NCBI RefSeq assembly: GCF_016865235.1
Contig: NZ_CP064030.1
Coordinates: 744,001-808,000 of the forward strand
Direction of reading: 5' to 3'
From: Dyella caseinilytica
Lineage (GTDB): Bacteria; Pseudomonadota; Gammaproteobacteria; Xanthomonadales; Rhodanobacteraceae
DNA: 64,000 nt
Part shown: positions 34,058 to 42,905 of the stretch, one piece after another
Position numbering within the stretch: the first letter of the stretch is position 1
How the letters are laid out: each line of letters opens with the position of its first letter
Translations under genes and position numbers: made by a program
The notes under the pieces: generated by a model
Database searches by the model: none
The model's input: the letters and a program-made list of their open reading frames with translations, nothing else
What the model was told of the DNA's origin: nothing

Positions 34058-34564
34058 TTTTTCCCCGTGAACGAGCAGGTGTGCCTACGTGCTACACGTA
34101 AGGTGGCGCGGTAGCCGATTGACTATTAGGCTCGGCTGCGACCCCATTTTTGCCTATGGCATCACACTGGCTGATCTTTGTAGAGATACTCTGACGTATT
34201 CTACATTGGCAATATTGGTCATGTTTGTTCATAGATCACATGGGAATCGGCTGCACAGGGATCACCATCTGTTGAGATGATGGGTTGCCCGCAGGGGTAT
34301 TCTGATTCTTGGAGAGAAGGAGGAAGCCAGTCTTCCTGATACCGCTGAGAGCTTTCTGGACATCGCGCTGCCTACGTAGAATGGATCGGAATATCTCTGA
34401 GGGGACGTATCGTTGATCCGTCGCACACCAGGAGACGTTTTTATACTGCGCTGCTGCCCGGTGATGGCGCTTTTAATGAGGTTGGGCAAGGCGATTCCGG
34501 CAAAGTAGGGTGCGCGACTGGCCGAAGACTCGCGTAGGCAATTTTATTGTTATAAGGAGTTCGC
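34058..34564. other. Divergent intergenic region upstream of the S9 peptidase
   Basis: These 507 bases separate the - strand GT39-like gene from the + strand peptidase. No open frame here is convincing. The palindrome TACGTGCTACACGTA (34086-34100) and a second CTACGTAG (34374-34381) could be operator-like. The right end has AAGGAG (34555-34560), the ribosome site of the peptidase. Confidence 0.4.
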
Positions 34565-36697
34565 ATGAAATCTTTGATTGCAGCCTTGTTGCTGGTCGCG
34601 GCAGGTGCGTCCACTGCGGCGGACACCCGGAATGGCACGCTAGTGGAGAGTCATTCACCTCATCCTTTTGACATCAGCGATCTGGTGATGATGGATCGTG
34701 TTAGCGATCCGCAGCTTTCTGCGGATGGCAGGTATGCTGCTTTCAGCGTCCGCAGTACCGATTATTTGGCCAACAAGGGCGTCAACGCGCTCTACGTGCA
34801 GAACCTTGGTTTGGCGGGTGAGCAGTCAGTCAGGATAGTGGCGAAGCAGGTCTCTTCTCCGCGTTGGTCCCCGGATGGTCATAGCCTCTATTACGTAGCT
34901 CCGGCTGGCGATGTAGCCCAGTTATGGCGAATTGACTTTCCGGTGGGCAAGCGAGGCCTGGATCTTTCGGCCGCCTCGGTCCCGGTGCAAGTGAGTCATG
35001 GTCCCCTGGACATCGACGACTACAAGCTGTCGCCAGATGGCAAGAAAGTACTGCTCTCTTACGCAATGTTTGCCGACTGTAATGATTTGGCCTGTACCAA
35101 GGAGCGGCTGGATGGCCGTGCCAAGGACAAGTCCACTGGCACGCTTTATAACAAGCTATTCGTTCGGCATTGGGATACTTGGTCGGATGGCCGCCGTAAT
35201 CAGCTTTATATCGCTCGGTTTGGGGTCGATGGCATGTTGCCGATTGAGCCGATTTTGCTCAGCAAGGGGATTGATGGCGATATCCCAAGCAAGCCGTTCG
35301 GCGATGACAGTGAGTTTGCCTTTTCTCCCGACGGTAATACGGTGTATTTCGATGTGCGCATCGCTGGAAACGATGAGCCGTGGTCGACCAATTTTGACGT
35401 GTTCAAGGTACCTGCCGACGGATCTTCTGTGCCACAAAACCTGACGGCTGCCAATAAAGCCTGGGATGCTTTCCCCGTGCCTTCGCCGGATGGAAAGACG
35501 CTTTACTACCTAGCCATGAAAACGCCAGGGTTCGAAGCGGATCGTTTCGGCATCATGGCTATGGACTTATCTACTGGAACGACTCGTGAAGTGGATCCAT
35601 CCTGGGACCGTTCTGCAGGCAGTATGCAGGTCAGTGCCGATGGTAAAACGTTGTTCGTTACTGCGGACGATGAGGGGCAGCATCCGTTATTTGCAGTGGA
35701 TGCGGCGACTGGGAAAGTGGATAAGCTGGTCAATGATGGTTCGGTAAGTTCCTACTCAGTAGCGGATAAGCGGATTCTGCTGGCGCGCGATGATCTCAAG
35801 CGTCCCTCCGATCTTTATACGGCATCCACGAATGGCGGCGATTTGAAGCAGGTGACACATTTCAACGAAGCGCGTCTGAAGAACGCCAGAATGGGCGATA
35901 TGCAATTCTTTACGTTCCAAGGCTGGAACAACGAAACGGTGCAAGGCTATGTGGTGAAGCCGGTGAACTACAAGGCCGGTCACAAGTACCCGGTTGCTTT
36001 CATCATCCATGGCGGTCCACAAGGCGCGATGAACAACGACTGGAGCTATCGCTGGAATCCGCAGACATATGCGGGCCAGGGTTTCGCCGTTGTGACCATC
36101 AACTTTCATGGCTCCACTGGCTACGGCCAGGCCTTTACCAACGCCATCTCGGGCGATTGGGGTGGTAAGCCGCTGGAGGATATCAAGCGCGGCTGGCAGG
36201 CGGCGTTGGATAAGTACCATTTTCTGGATGGGGATCGTGCCTGCGCACTTGGCGCCAGCTATGGCGGCTACATGACCTACTGGATTGCCGGCGTGTGGAA
36301 CAAGCCGTGGAAGTGCTTGGTCGATCATGACGGTGTATTTGATGCTCGCATGATGTACTACGCCACCGATGAACTATGGTTCGAAGAGCACGAGAACGGT
36401 GGTCCGCAATTCGACGTGCCGGAGAGGTACGAAAAGTTCAATCCGATTAATCATGTGAAGGATTGGCGCGTACCGATGCTGGTCATTCATTCAGGTGATG
36501 ACTTCCGCATTCCGATTACCCAAGGCCTTGGTGCCTTCACTGCGCTGCAGCGTCAGGGTGTCCCAAGCGAATTCCTGACGTTCCCTGATGAAAATCATTG
36601 GGTGCTGAAGCCGCAGAACAGCGTGCTGTGGCACGAGACCGTCAATGCGTGGCTGAAAAAGTGGACGGCACCAGACACTGCATCTGGCAGGCAATAA
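34565..36697 (+). CDS. S9 family serine peptidase (dipeptidyl/acylaminoacyl peptidase type), exported
   Basis: A 710-residue prolyl-oligopeptidase-family enzyme. The signal peptide MKSLIAALLLVAAGASTAAD targets it to the periplasm. A beta-propeller with WD40-like TolB repeats spans about 40-430 (ADGRYAAFSV, SPDGKKVLLSYAMF, SPDGNTVYFDVRI). The C-terminal alpha/beta hydrolase has the nucleophile motif GASYGGYMTYW near 562, an Asp in VIHSGDDFRIP and the catalytic His in FPDENHWVL. The length fits the family. AAGGAG lies upstream and a good terminator follows. It has no evident link to pilin glycosylation and may be a resident gene. Confidence 0.93.
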   Translation: MKSLIAALLLVAAGASTAADTRNGTLVESHSPHPFDISDLVMMDRVSDPQLSADGRYAAFSVRSTDYLANKGVNALYVQNLGLAGEQSVRIVAKQVSSPRWSPDGHSLYYVAPAGDVAQLWRIDFPVGKRGLDLSAASVPVQVSHGPLDIDDYKLSPDGKKVLLSYAMFADCNDLACTKERLDGRAKDKSTGTLYNKLFVRHWDTWSDGRRNQLYIARFGVDGMLPIEPILLSKGIDGDIPSKPFGDDSEFAFSPDGNTVYFDVRIAGNDEPWSTNFDVFKVPADGSSVPQNLTAANKAWDAFPVPSPDGKTLYYLAMKTPGFEADRFGIMAMDLSTGTTREVDPSWDRSAGSMQVSADGKTLFVTADDEGQHPLFAVDAATGKVDKLVNDGSVSSYSVADKRILLARDDLKRPSDLYTASTNGGDLKQVTHFNEARLKNARMGDMQFFTFQGWNNETVQGYVVKPVNYKAGHKYPVAFIIHGGPQGAMNNDWSYRWNPQTYAGQGFAVVTINFHGSTGYGQAFTNAISGDWGGKPLEDIKRGWQAALDKYHFLDGDRACALGASYGGYMTYWIAGVWNKPWKCLVDHDGVFDARMMYYATDELWFEEHENGGPQFDVPERYEKFNPINHVKDWRVPMLVIHSGDDFRIPITQGLGAFTALQRQGVPSEFLTFPDENHWVLKPQNSVLWHETVNAWLKKWTAPDTASGRQ

Positions 36698-36725
36698 ACC
36701 TGTCTGTTACAAGAGACATCAAAGA

Positions 36726-36760
36726 GATGGCCGCGGCATGCGGCCATCGCCTTTTTATTT
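36726..36760 (+). terminator. Rho-independent terminator of the S9 peptidase gene
   Basis: The perfect nine-base stem GATGGCCGC / GCGGCCATC with loop GGCAT (36726-36748) is followed by GCCTTTTTATTT on the + strand. It lies 29 bases after the peptidase stop. Confidence 0.88.
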
Positions 36761-36844
36761 ATGCGTGGTTGCATGGTTTGGTCAGCTGTTATTGCTGGGA
36801 TAGCCATCCATCGCGCGGATTAATGTTTTGCGAGAGGTGGATTT

Positions 36845-38302
36845 ATGGCATTAGACCAACATGGAAGGCTGGAACGTATTTTGATAGGTGTAGTGTTGCT
36901 GCAATTTCTTGCGTTGGTCACCATACCTCTGTGTGCGATTCCGTTGCACGTGTCCAGAAACTACGACGAGGGGTGGAATGCGTATTTCGCCCAGATCGCG
37001 ATGCATGGTGGCGTACTGTATCCACCCATCGATGCCATGGTTGCAAACAACTATCCACCCCTATCGTTCTATTTGGTTGGGGCGGTTGGAAAAATGGTGG
37101 GGGACAATGTCGTCGCTGGGCGTCTGCTATCAGTGTTATCGCTGATAGTTGTCAGCATCAATGTGGGCAGATTAAGTCGTTGGCTGGGTGCAGGTCGGTC
37201 GCTAGCGGTGCTGGCTTCAGCATTATTTCTATTAGGTGTGTACACCTTGATCCCCGGTTACATGGCGACCGATGATCCACAATTTTTAGCTCATGCTTTT
37301 GTTACCTGGGGTGCCTTGATTTTTCTTAAGGCAAACGCTGAACGCCTGTGGAAATCGATGCTGCTGTCGGCGTTGTTGATCGTGGTCGGTGGACTCATAA
37401 AGCACAATGTAATTTCGCTGCCACTGACACTTTGTACGTGGGCACTATTTTATGATCGCCGTCGTCTAGGTGTATTTCTTGCTGCGAGTTTTGTGGTGGG
37501 GGTCGCCGCATGCATCATGGTCTATATGAGTTGGGGCATGGCAATGGTGCGAGATGTTTTGTTTAATCCCAGGCTTGTGTGGCTAGGCCGGGCTCTTTTA
37601 ACCATGGAATACGTGCTACGTTTTCTGCTGCCTTACCTCATTATGACTATCGTGGGCTGGGTGCTACTGGGGCGTCGGGACAAGGCATCGTTTGTTGTGT
37701 TGTATCTAGCGTCGTCGATGCTAAACGGATTTTGGATGCTAGCTGGAGCCGGTGTAAACCTGAACATGTTGTGCGATGCAGTTATCGCGCTGACACTTGG
37801 GGTCGTGCTTTTTGTACAGGCTTTGTCTGATGATGGGTGGCCTGTTCGAATGCTTCATGGCCATGCAAAAACGGTCGCGTGTTTGTTGGTTGTGCTTCCA
37901 TGGATGGCGGCAAGTCTTTTTGTTTACATTTCCAGGCCTGGCACGCACAACGTAGATGCCCTCGTGCATGCGCATCAGTGGGAGGAACTCTCACGAACGC
38001 TTTCGCTCTCAAAGGGTGAGGTGGCGTGCGAAACATTGGCGGTTTGCTATTGGGCGCATAAGCCGATGGAGATTGATTTTTTTAATTATGGTCAAAAACT
38101 TTACGCGAGATCGGCATATGCCGATGCGCCTGCCGGCTTCTTGGTCAAGGTTACCCAAAAATCCTACGCTTACGTGGTAATAGAAAAGAGTTCTCTATCT
38201 GACCCTCGTCTTCCCTTGGTTTTAATGCGCGCTCTGTTTGAGAACTATAAGCCGGTGGAAATAGTTGCGGATGAGGAGGTACTTTTGGTGCCTCGCACCT
38301 GA
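36845..38302 (+). CDS. GT39-like membrane protein (ArnT/PMT superfamily)
   Basis: A 485-residue polytopic protein. The first loop reads RNYDEGWNAYFAQIAMHGG, the D-E motif of GT39-type GT-C enzymes, followed by NNYPPLSFYLVGAVGKM. Around ten hydrophobic segments follow, then a soluble tail from about 370. ATG 36845 follows GAGAGGTGG. Its AT-rich, relaxed codon use resembles the 19-34 kb block more than the adjacent peptidase. The acceptor and donor are unknown. It ends just before a corA remnant, at the edge of what looks like acquired DNA. Confidence 0.7.
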   Translation: MALDQHGRLERILIGVVLLQFLALVTIPLCAIPLHVSRNYDEGWNAYFAQIAMHGGVLYPPIDAMVANNYPPLSFYLVGAVGKMVGDNVVAGRLLSVLSLIVVSINVGRLSRWLGAGRSLAVLASALFLLGVYTLIPGYMATDDPQFLAHAFVTWGALIFLKANAERLWKSMLLSALLIVVGGLIKHNVISLPLTLCTWALFYDRRRLGVFLAASFVVGVAACIMVYMSWGMAMVRDVLFNPRLVWLGRALLTMEYVLRFLLPYLIMTIVGWVLLGRRDKASFVVLYLASSMLNGFWMLAGAGVNLNMLCDAVIALTLGVVLFVQALSDDGWPVRMLHGHAKTVACLLVVLPWMAASLFVYISRPGTHNVDALVHAHQWEELSRTLSLSKGEVACETLAVCYWAHKPMEIDFFNYGQKLYARSAYADAPAGFLVKVTQKSYAYVVIEKSSLSDPRLPLVLMRALFENYKPVEIVADEEVLLVPRT

Positions 38303-38350
38303 TGGATGAATGAAGTGCGTATTTGCTTGTTCAGAATGTGACGCGGTTTA

Positions 38351-38533
38351 TGGCCACTTGGCTCGCTTCGGGCTCATATAAATGGTGATGACGACAGGAG
38401 CCACTACAAGCATCGCGATTGAACAAGCCCAAGGTTTTCAGTTCAGGCATCTGTGTGAAGTTCATGCCTTATCAATTGGTAATTAATGTCGGGCGTCACG
38501 CCAGATTTTTCATCCATTCGTTCTGGTCGAAGA
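38351..38533 (-). pseudogene. Decayed duplicate of the corA 3' end
   Basis: The bases align on the same strand with the 3' end of intact corA (about 39,510-39,720). Shared blocks include CCACTT-GCTCGCTT at the stop end, the region encoding the GMNF signature, AATGTCGGG and TTCGTTCTGG. About 27 bases are missing in the middle, and in-frame stop codons precede the GMNF codons, so it is not translatable. It lies in direct orientation to corA, with the TfpX-like gene between the two copies. Confidence 0.8.
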
Positions 38534-38553
38534 TGATCAGAGGGGCTTCAGCT

Positions 38554-39297
38554 TCACCAGGGATCTATTGCCAGTACCGCAATTGGCCGCTTGCTCGTGG
38601 GTGAAATAATTGCTGAGTAGCTATGCTCGCCGCGCAGCAGCGGCAGTACTTTTAGTGTCAGGGTAGGGTGGGCTGCCTGCAGTGTAGCGAGATAAGCTTG
38701 TTGCGAAGCTGTTGCCTTCTTCAGCGATGATAGTGGCTTCGAGCGTTTCATCACATCGTCAATGACCTGATCGTAAGGCAGGTAATACTTTGGTAGCTGG
38801 TCAATATCTTTGCCTGTCTCCATGACTTGCAGTGCGAAATCTCCACTTCCCTTGCCCTTGGGTGGCAGTGCACCCACCAGCACCGGTCCAGTCAAGGAGC
38901 GCTTTCGGAATTCAGGCTGCAGGCTTTTGGCCAAATCAGCATCGCTGAGTTGACCCGCGGTTACCATCACCAATCGATCCACTTCGGCAACGATAAATAC
39001 CGGCCGTGAGCTGATGATCACATAAAGACCGTAGCCGAAGGCGATGGCCTGCAATACGCCAATCACGCTCAGGTCCAGCAGCAATAATTTGGCGGGCTTA
39101 TTGCGATTGACGACCAGCAAAGTCAGCAGCGGGCCAATACATACATCAACGCCCATCAGCAGCAGGATCAGTTTGCTGGCGCCGGCGGCGGTAAAGTAAG
39201 GCGAAGGAAACCAGACGAAGTAGAGCAATGACCCTATTAGCACCGCTATGGCGAAGCTGAGCGACAGGTGTATGGTGGCTGCTTTCCAACGATTCAT
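38554..39297 (-). CDS. TfpX/TfpZ-like type IV pilin accessory protein
   Basis: A 247-residue inner-membrane protein. Membrane segments lie at about 10-30 (LSLSFAIAVLIGSLLYFVWF), 38-60 (ASKLILLLMGVDVCIGPLLT) and 70-90 (LLLLDLSVIGVLQAIAFGYG). A periplasmic domain of about 150 residues follows, with EVDRLVMVTAGQLSDADLA and KYYLPYDQVIDDVMKRS. This layout and the start MNRWKAATIHL match the TfpX/TfpZ family, known in Pseudomonas as accessory proteins that modulate pilin export or function and are encoded next to certain pilin alleles. Here it is about 8 kb from the pilins and enclosed by corA-derived direct repeats. Confidence 0.78.
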   Translation of the reverse strand: MNRWKAATIHLSLSFAIAVLIGSLLYFVWFPSPYFTAAGASKLILLLMGVDVCIGPLLTLLVVNRNKPAKLLLLDLSVIGVLQAIAFGYGLYVIISSRPVFIVAEVDRLVMVTAGQLSDADLAKSLQPEFRKRSLTGPVLVGALPPKGKGSGDFALQVMETGKDIDQLPKYYLPYDQVIDDVMKRSKPLSSLKKATASQQAYLATLQAAHPTLTLKVLPLLRGEHSYSAIISPTSKRPIAVLAIDPW

Positions 39298-39508
39298 GGC
39301 TCGACATCGTGACAGTTATTGATCGTCGCAAAATATACGACGCCTGATCGTAACTTTCCTAGGGGCGGACGCTGACCAAAAGAGAGGAACTTATTTCCCC
39401 GCTTGAATCAATGGTGCGTATTTCCTTGCGTCGGAGAGTAGAAGAGAGCGATGTGAAGGGTTGTATATCTATTCAGAGGGGTGATCCAGTTTGGCCAATG
39501 CGTCTGAT

Positions 39509-40519
39509 TTAGAGCCACTTCGCTCGCTTGAGTGCGATATAGATCGTGCTCACCACGCACGCCACTATCACCATGACGGTCGGATAAGCCCAGGGCTTTT
39601 CAAGCTCAGGCATGTGCGTGAAATTCATGCCGTACCAGCTGGTGATCAATGTCGGGGCAGCCAGCATAGCGGCCCAGCCGGCGAGCTTCTTCATGACTTC
39701 GTTCTGGCCGAAGGTGACTAGCGACAAATTCACATTGATGGCGGCGGTGAGCATTTCACGCATAGCACCGATCGATTCGTTGACGCGGAAGACGTGGTCG
39801 TAGACATCGCGGAAGTAGACGCGCAGTTCGTCTGGGATGAGTTCGGGATGCAGGCGGACGAGTTGGTTGATGACATCTTGCATGGGTGCAACGGCTAGGC
39901 GCAGGGTCATCAGATCGCGCTGCATGTCGTAGAGGCGGCGGACGGTATTGCGGTTGAAGGTGTCGGCGAAAATATCGTTTTCGAGTGTTTGTAGTTCTTC
40001 GCGAAATTCGCGCACGATGGGGAGCAGATTGTCGACGATGTAGTCGAGTACGCCATAGAGGCCGTAACTGGGGCCGTGGGCGAGCAGTTCCGGGGTTTTC
40101 TCGCAGATATGGCGGGCTGGGGTGTATGACAGGGAGGCGCCGTGTCTGACGGTGATCAAGTAGCGCTTGCCGAGAAAGATATGCGTTTCACCGAAGGCGA
40201 TGTGGCCACTGATCAGTTGTGCGGTTTGCACGACGATGAAGAGTGAATCGCCGTAGGTTTCGACTTTGGTGCGCTGATGCGCTTGTTGGGCGTCTTCGAT
40301 GGCAAGGTCGTGCAGGTCGAATTCTTCCTGCAATTTCAGCAGCAGTGGTTCGTCGGGTTCGTGCAGGCCGACCCAGACGAAGGCGTCCGGGTCCTTTAAG
40401 ATTTCGCTGATGTCATCGATGTGTATGTCGCATAGGCGCATACCATCGGTGCGATACGCAACACAATTCACCACCATGGATGTTTGGGGCTTATTTGCCG
40501 TTTCTTCGATGATCGTCAT
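39509..40519 (-). CDS. corA: Magnesium/cobalt transporter CorA family
   Basis: A 336-residue CorA/MgtE-type channel. The long N-terminal cytoplasmic domain is followed by a stalk helix and two C-terminal membrane helices. The selectivity signature YGMNFTHMPEL lies between them. The chain ends with a positively charged tail, ALKRAKWL, as in CorA. Length matches the family. It lies 45 bases downstream of the DUF4105 gene and may share its transcript. Confidence 0.93.
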   Translation of the reverse strand: MTIIEETANKPQTSMVVNCVAYRTDGMRLCDIHIDDISEILKDPDAFVWVGLHEPDEPLLLKLQEEFDLHDLAIEDAQQAHQRTKVETYGDSLFIVVQTAQLISGHIAFGETHIFLGKRYLITVRHGASLSYTPARHICEKTPELLAHGPSYGLYGVLDYIVDNLLPIVREFREELQTLENDIFADTFNRNTVRRLYDMQRDLMTLRLAVAPMQDVINQLVRLHPELIPDELRVYFRDVYDHVFRVNESIGAMREMLTAAINVNLSLVTFGQNEVMKKLAGWAAMLAAPTLITSWYGMNFTHMPELEKPWAYPTVMVIVACVVSTIYIALKRAKWL

Positions 40520-40564
40520 AAGTCGATGATGCTACGGGTCAGAAGAGCAGGCAATGCGGATGTA

Positions 40565-41782
40565 TTAGGCGTGCCGGGCGCGCCTCAAGGTCCACGCCAA
40601 CGCCAGCCAGCTAGGCAATGCAAACAAAATCCATGGCTGGTTCTGCTGCACTACACCAGGCAATAGGTGAAGAAGCAGGGCGACAAGTAGTGCAATGAGT
40701 TGGAGCAGCAGTGCGCCATTGGCGAATCGTGACAGCGTGATGCCCCGATGTGCGCGCCATAGTGGGCGCAGCAGCACAAACGCGAGCGGGTTGAACAGCA
40801 ACAGATTGGCATTGGCCCAGGCCGAATGGTGTTCGGTAAGGGTCCACAGAATCAGCATCAGTAAGCCGGCGGTGCCGGCGAGTAGCAGGAACAGGTTGCC
40901 GAGCAGCGCGTAGATAAGTGATGCGCGGCGCCATGTGAGTACGAGCAGGCCGGCAATCAGAAGGCCAGCTATGCCAAGCGGGATGCGCAGATCTGGCGGC
41001 GTGGCAGGCGGAACTTCAAGGCGTTGGGGGGCGAGCAGGTCTTCGCTTTGTACCAGTGGTTGACTGCCGCCGTGACCATCCGAGATGGTGACGTTGCGAA
41101 GGCTTTTTTGCAGTTCTTCCGGCAGGAAGCTTTCCTGCCATGCGTTGAGTGGCTGATCGGCATAGGGGCCTAGGCCAAGGTCGAGGATCAGCATCAGCCA
41201 GGGCTGGGCGCTCATCAGGCGGATGGTTTGCTGGCGGAAAGTCATGCCGCCGGGCAAGGTGGTGAGGCGGGCTTTGATGACGCCGCCGAGCGCGCGATCG
41301 AGTGCATCGCGGACGCGGGTGGTGCAGTTGTCGATGTAATAGTCGTAGTTGTAGCCGGCGTTTTCAGGGCGCAGGTTCCAAAGCAGGAAGTCACGCAGCG
41401 CAGCGGCTTGATCAGGTGTCAGGGCGAGGCGTTGCTTGGTGATGGAGCGTCCGGCTTCTTTGTAGAAGTTTTCTTCGTCGGAGGTGACTTCGGCGTCGAT
41501 CAGGTAGTGCATGCGACCGCGCGCGAAGTTGAGGAAGAAGTTCTTTTCGTCGAAGTTGAACACGCCATAGTTAAAGTTCACTTCTTCACCGCTGACGGTG
41601 TCGCGTACTTCGATGGCGTCGTGGCCGAAGCGTTCCCAGTAGATGTCGCCGGGGCCGTAAGTGATCAGGGAGACTTCCAGGTTAGCGCCCGGCGCGTTGG
41701 TGACGTCGGCTCGGGCGGTCGTCAGGAATGCGCTGCATAGGATCAGGGCAAAGGTCAGCAGCAGGCGGCTGGCGAGCTTCAT
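40565..41782 (-). CDS. DUF4105 / Lnb-domain membrane protein
   Basis: A 405-residue protein with a signal peptide (ASRLLLTFALILCSAFLTTA). A periplasmic DUF4105 domain, now often named Lnb N-terminal domain, follows: YGPGDIYWERFGHDAIEV with its conserved His, and YYIDNCTTRVRDALDRA with its conserved Cys. The last 150 residues hold about five membrane helices. In Gram-positives Lnb transfers an acyl chain to lipoproteins; function in proteobacteria is not established. It directly follows corC, a place where lnt commonly lies in gammaproteobacteria. Confidence 0.85.
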   Translation of the reverse strand: MKLASRLLLTFALILCSAFLTTARADVTNAPGANLEVSLITYGPGDIYWERFGHDAIEVRDTVSGEEVNFNYGVFNFDEKNFFLNFARGRMHYLIDAEVTSDEENFYKEAGRSITKQRLALTPDQAAALRDFLLWNLRPENAGYNYDYYIDNCTTRVRDALDRALGGVIKARLTTLPGGMTFRQQTIRLMSAQPWLMLILDLGLGPYADQPLNAWQESFLPEELQKSLRNVTISDGHGGSQPLVQSEDLLAPQRLEVPPATPPDLRIPLGIAGLLIAGLLVLTWRRASLIYALLGNLFLLLAGTAGLLMLILWTLTEHHSAWANANLLLFNPLAFVLLRPLWRAHRGITLSRFANGALLLQLIALLVALLLHLLPGVVQQNQPWILFALPSWLALAWTLRRARHA

Positions 41783-41885
41783 GGGTGGGACCGGTGGGAA
41801 GTAAAGATGTAGCTTATCGGGAATGACTTAAAGAAATTTGTTTCGCCTATTGAAGCGGTGGGGCAAGAATGACCCCTCACCCCGA

Positions 41886-41908
41886 CCCTCTCCCCGGAGG
41901 GGAGAGGG
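41886..41908. repeat. Short intergenic palindrome CCCTCTCCCC-GGA-GGGGAGAGGG
   Basis: A perfect ten-base inverted repeat with a GGA loop lies between corC and the DUF4105 gene, inside a longer C-rich stretch (CCCCTCACCCCGACCCTC). No T tract follows on either strand. Such sequences occur as dispersed palindromes in related genomes; here there is only one copy. Confidence 0.7.
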
Positions 41909-41932
41909 AGATACGCCGTATATCGGTGGGGC

Positions 41933-42772
41933 TTAGCGGCGCACGACGCGGAACTGCTGCACGCGTCGATCATCCGCCCGGGTAACATCGAATTCGAAGT
42001 CGCCGATGGCGATCTGCTCGCCGACTTCCGGCAGATGACCCAATTCGGAAGTGACCATGCCGCCGATGGTATCGAACTCCTCGTCGGAGAACGAGGCGCC
42101 GATTTCCTCGTTGAAATCCGCGATCGGGGTGAGTGCGTCCACGATCCATTCGCCCTCGGCCTGGGCTTGCATCAGATCGGGCTCTTCCTCGTCGTCGTGC
42201 TCGTCGTCGATCTCGCCGACGATTTCTTCCAGCACGTCCTCGATGGTGATCAGGCCGGCAACGCCGCCGTATTCGTCCACCACCAGCGCCATGTGATTGC
42301 GGCTGCGGCGGAACTCGGCCAGCAGCACGTTCAGGCGCATGGATTCGGGAATCAGTACGGCCGGGCGCAGGATCGAGCGGATGTCGAAGTCGTGCCCGTT
42401 GCCAAAGTACTTGAGCAGATCCTTGGCAAGCAGGATGCCGAGGATGTCGTCTTTGTCTTCGCCGTGCACCGGGAAGCGCGAGTGTCCGGATTCGACCACC
42501 GCGGCAAGGATGTTGGAGAGCGGCGCGTCGACGTCGATCATGACGATCTGCACGCGCGGCACCATCACGTCGTCGACGTTGAGCTCGGTGACTCGCAGCG
42601 CGCCTTCCAGCATGGGAAGGGTGTCGGCGCTAAGCAGGCCATTGGCCTGGGCGGTGCGCAACTCGTCGATCAGTTCTTCGCGGTTGCGGGGCTCGCCGGA
42701 AAACAGATGGCCCAGTCGATCCCACCATTTTCGGTGGACCGGGCCGCTGGTACTGCCAGGGTCCTCGTTCAT
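41933..42772 (-). CDS. corC: CorC/HlyC-type CBS domain protein (YbeX)
   Basis: A 279-residue cytoplasmic protein linked to magnesium/cobalt efflux in enterobacteria. Two CBS domains lie at about 65-190 (DVMVPRVQIVMIDVDAPLSN; MALVVDEYGGVAGLITIEDV). The C-terminal transporter-associated domain starts after an acidic linker (DDEHDDEEEPDLMQ) and has DEEFDTIGGMVTSELGHLP. Usually corC follows ybeY directly; here about 7 kb with a polysaccharide operon lies between them. Confidence 0.95.
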   Translation of the reverse strand: MNEDPGSTSGPVHRKWWDRLGHLFSGEPRNREELIDELRTAQANGLLSADTLPMLEGALRVTELNVDDVMVPRVQIVMIDVDAPLSNILAAVVESGHSRFPVHGEDKDDILGILLAKDLLKYFGNGHDFDIRSILRPAVLIPESMRLNVLLAEFRRSRNHMALVVDEYGGVAGLITIEDVLEEIVGEIDDEHDDEEEPDLMQAQAEGEWIVDALTPIADFNEEIGASFSDEEFDTIGGMVTSELGHLPEVGEQIAIGDFEFDVTRADDRRVQQFRVVRR

Positions 42773-42864
42773 TACTCTTGGGAATACGGCCCGAATGCGG
42801 GCGGGAGACCGAGTCTAGCGGAAAAATCGTGACGATTCAGGAACAAGCCGGTACGGACCCGGCG

Positions 42865-42889
42865 GGCCGGGCACGGCAGATGCCCGGCC
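42865..42889 (-). terminator. GC-rich hairpin after the NodT-type gene
   Basis: The perfect nine-base stem GGCCGGGCA / TGCCCGGCC with a seven-base loop lies 17 bases after the stop of the outer-membrane factor gene. It lacks a T tract, so termination would have to be weak or Rho-assisted. It is the natural end of the four-gene exopolysaccharide operon. Confidence 0.5.
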
Positions 42890-42905
42890 GACCCGCTCGT
42901 TTCCT

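Noticed and set aside
38419..38604. A small + strand open frame at the corA remnant
   Set aside because: It resembles the antisense translation of corA (shared CVKFMPYQLVINVG), which is what revealed the remnant; it is not a gene itself.
41869..41908. The C-rich stretch after corC as a Rho-independent terminator
   Set aside because: The hairpin is perfect but no T tract follows on either strand; it is better described as a dispersed palindrome.
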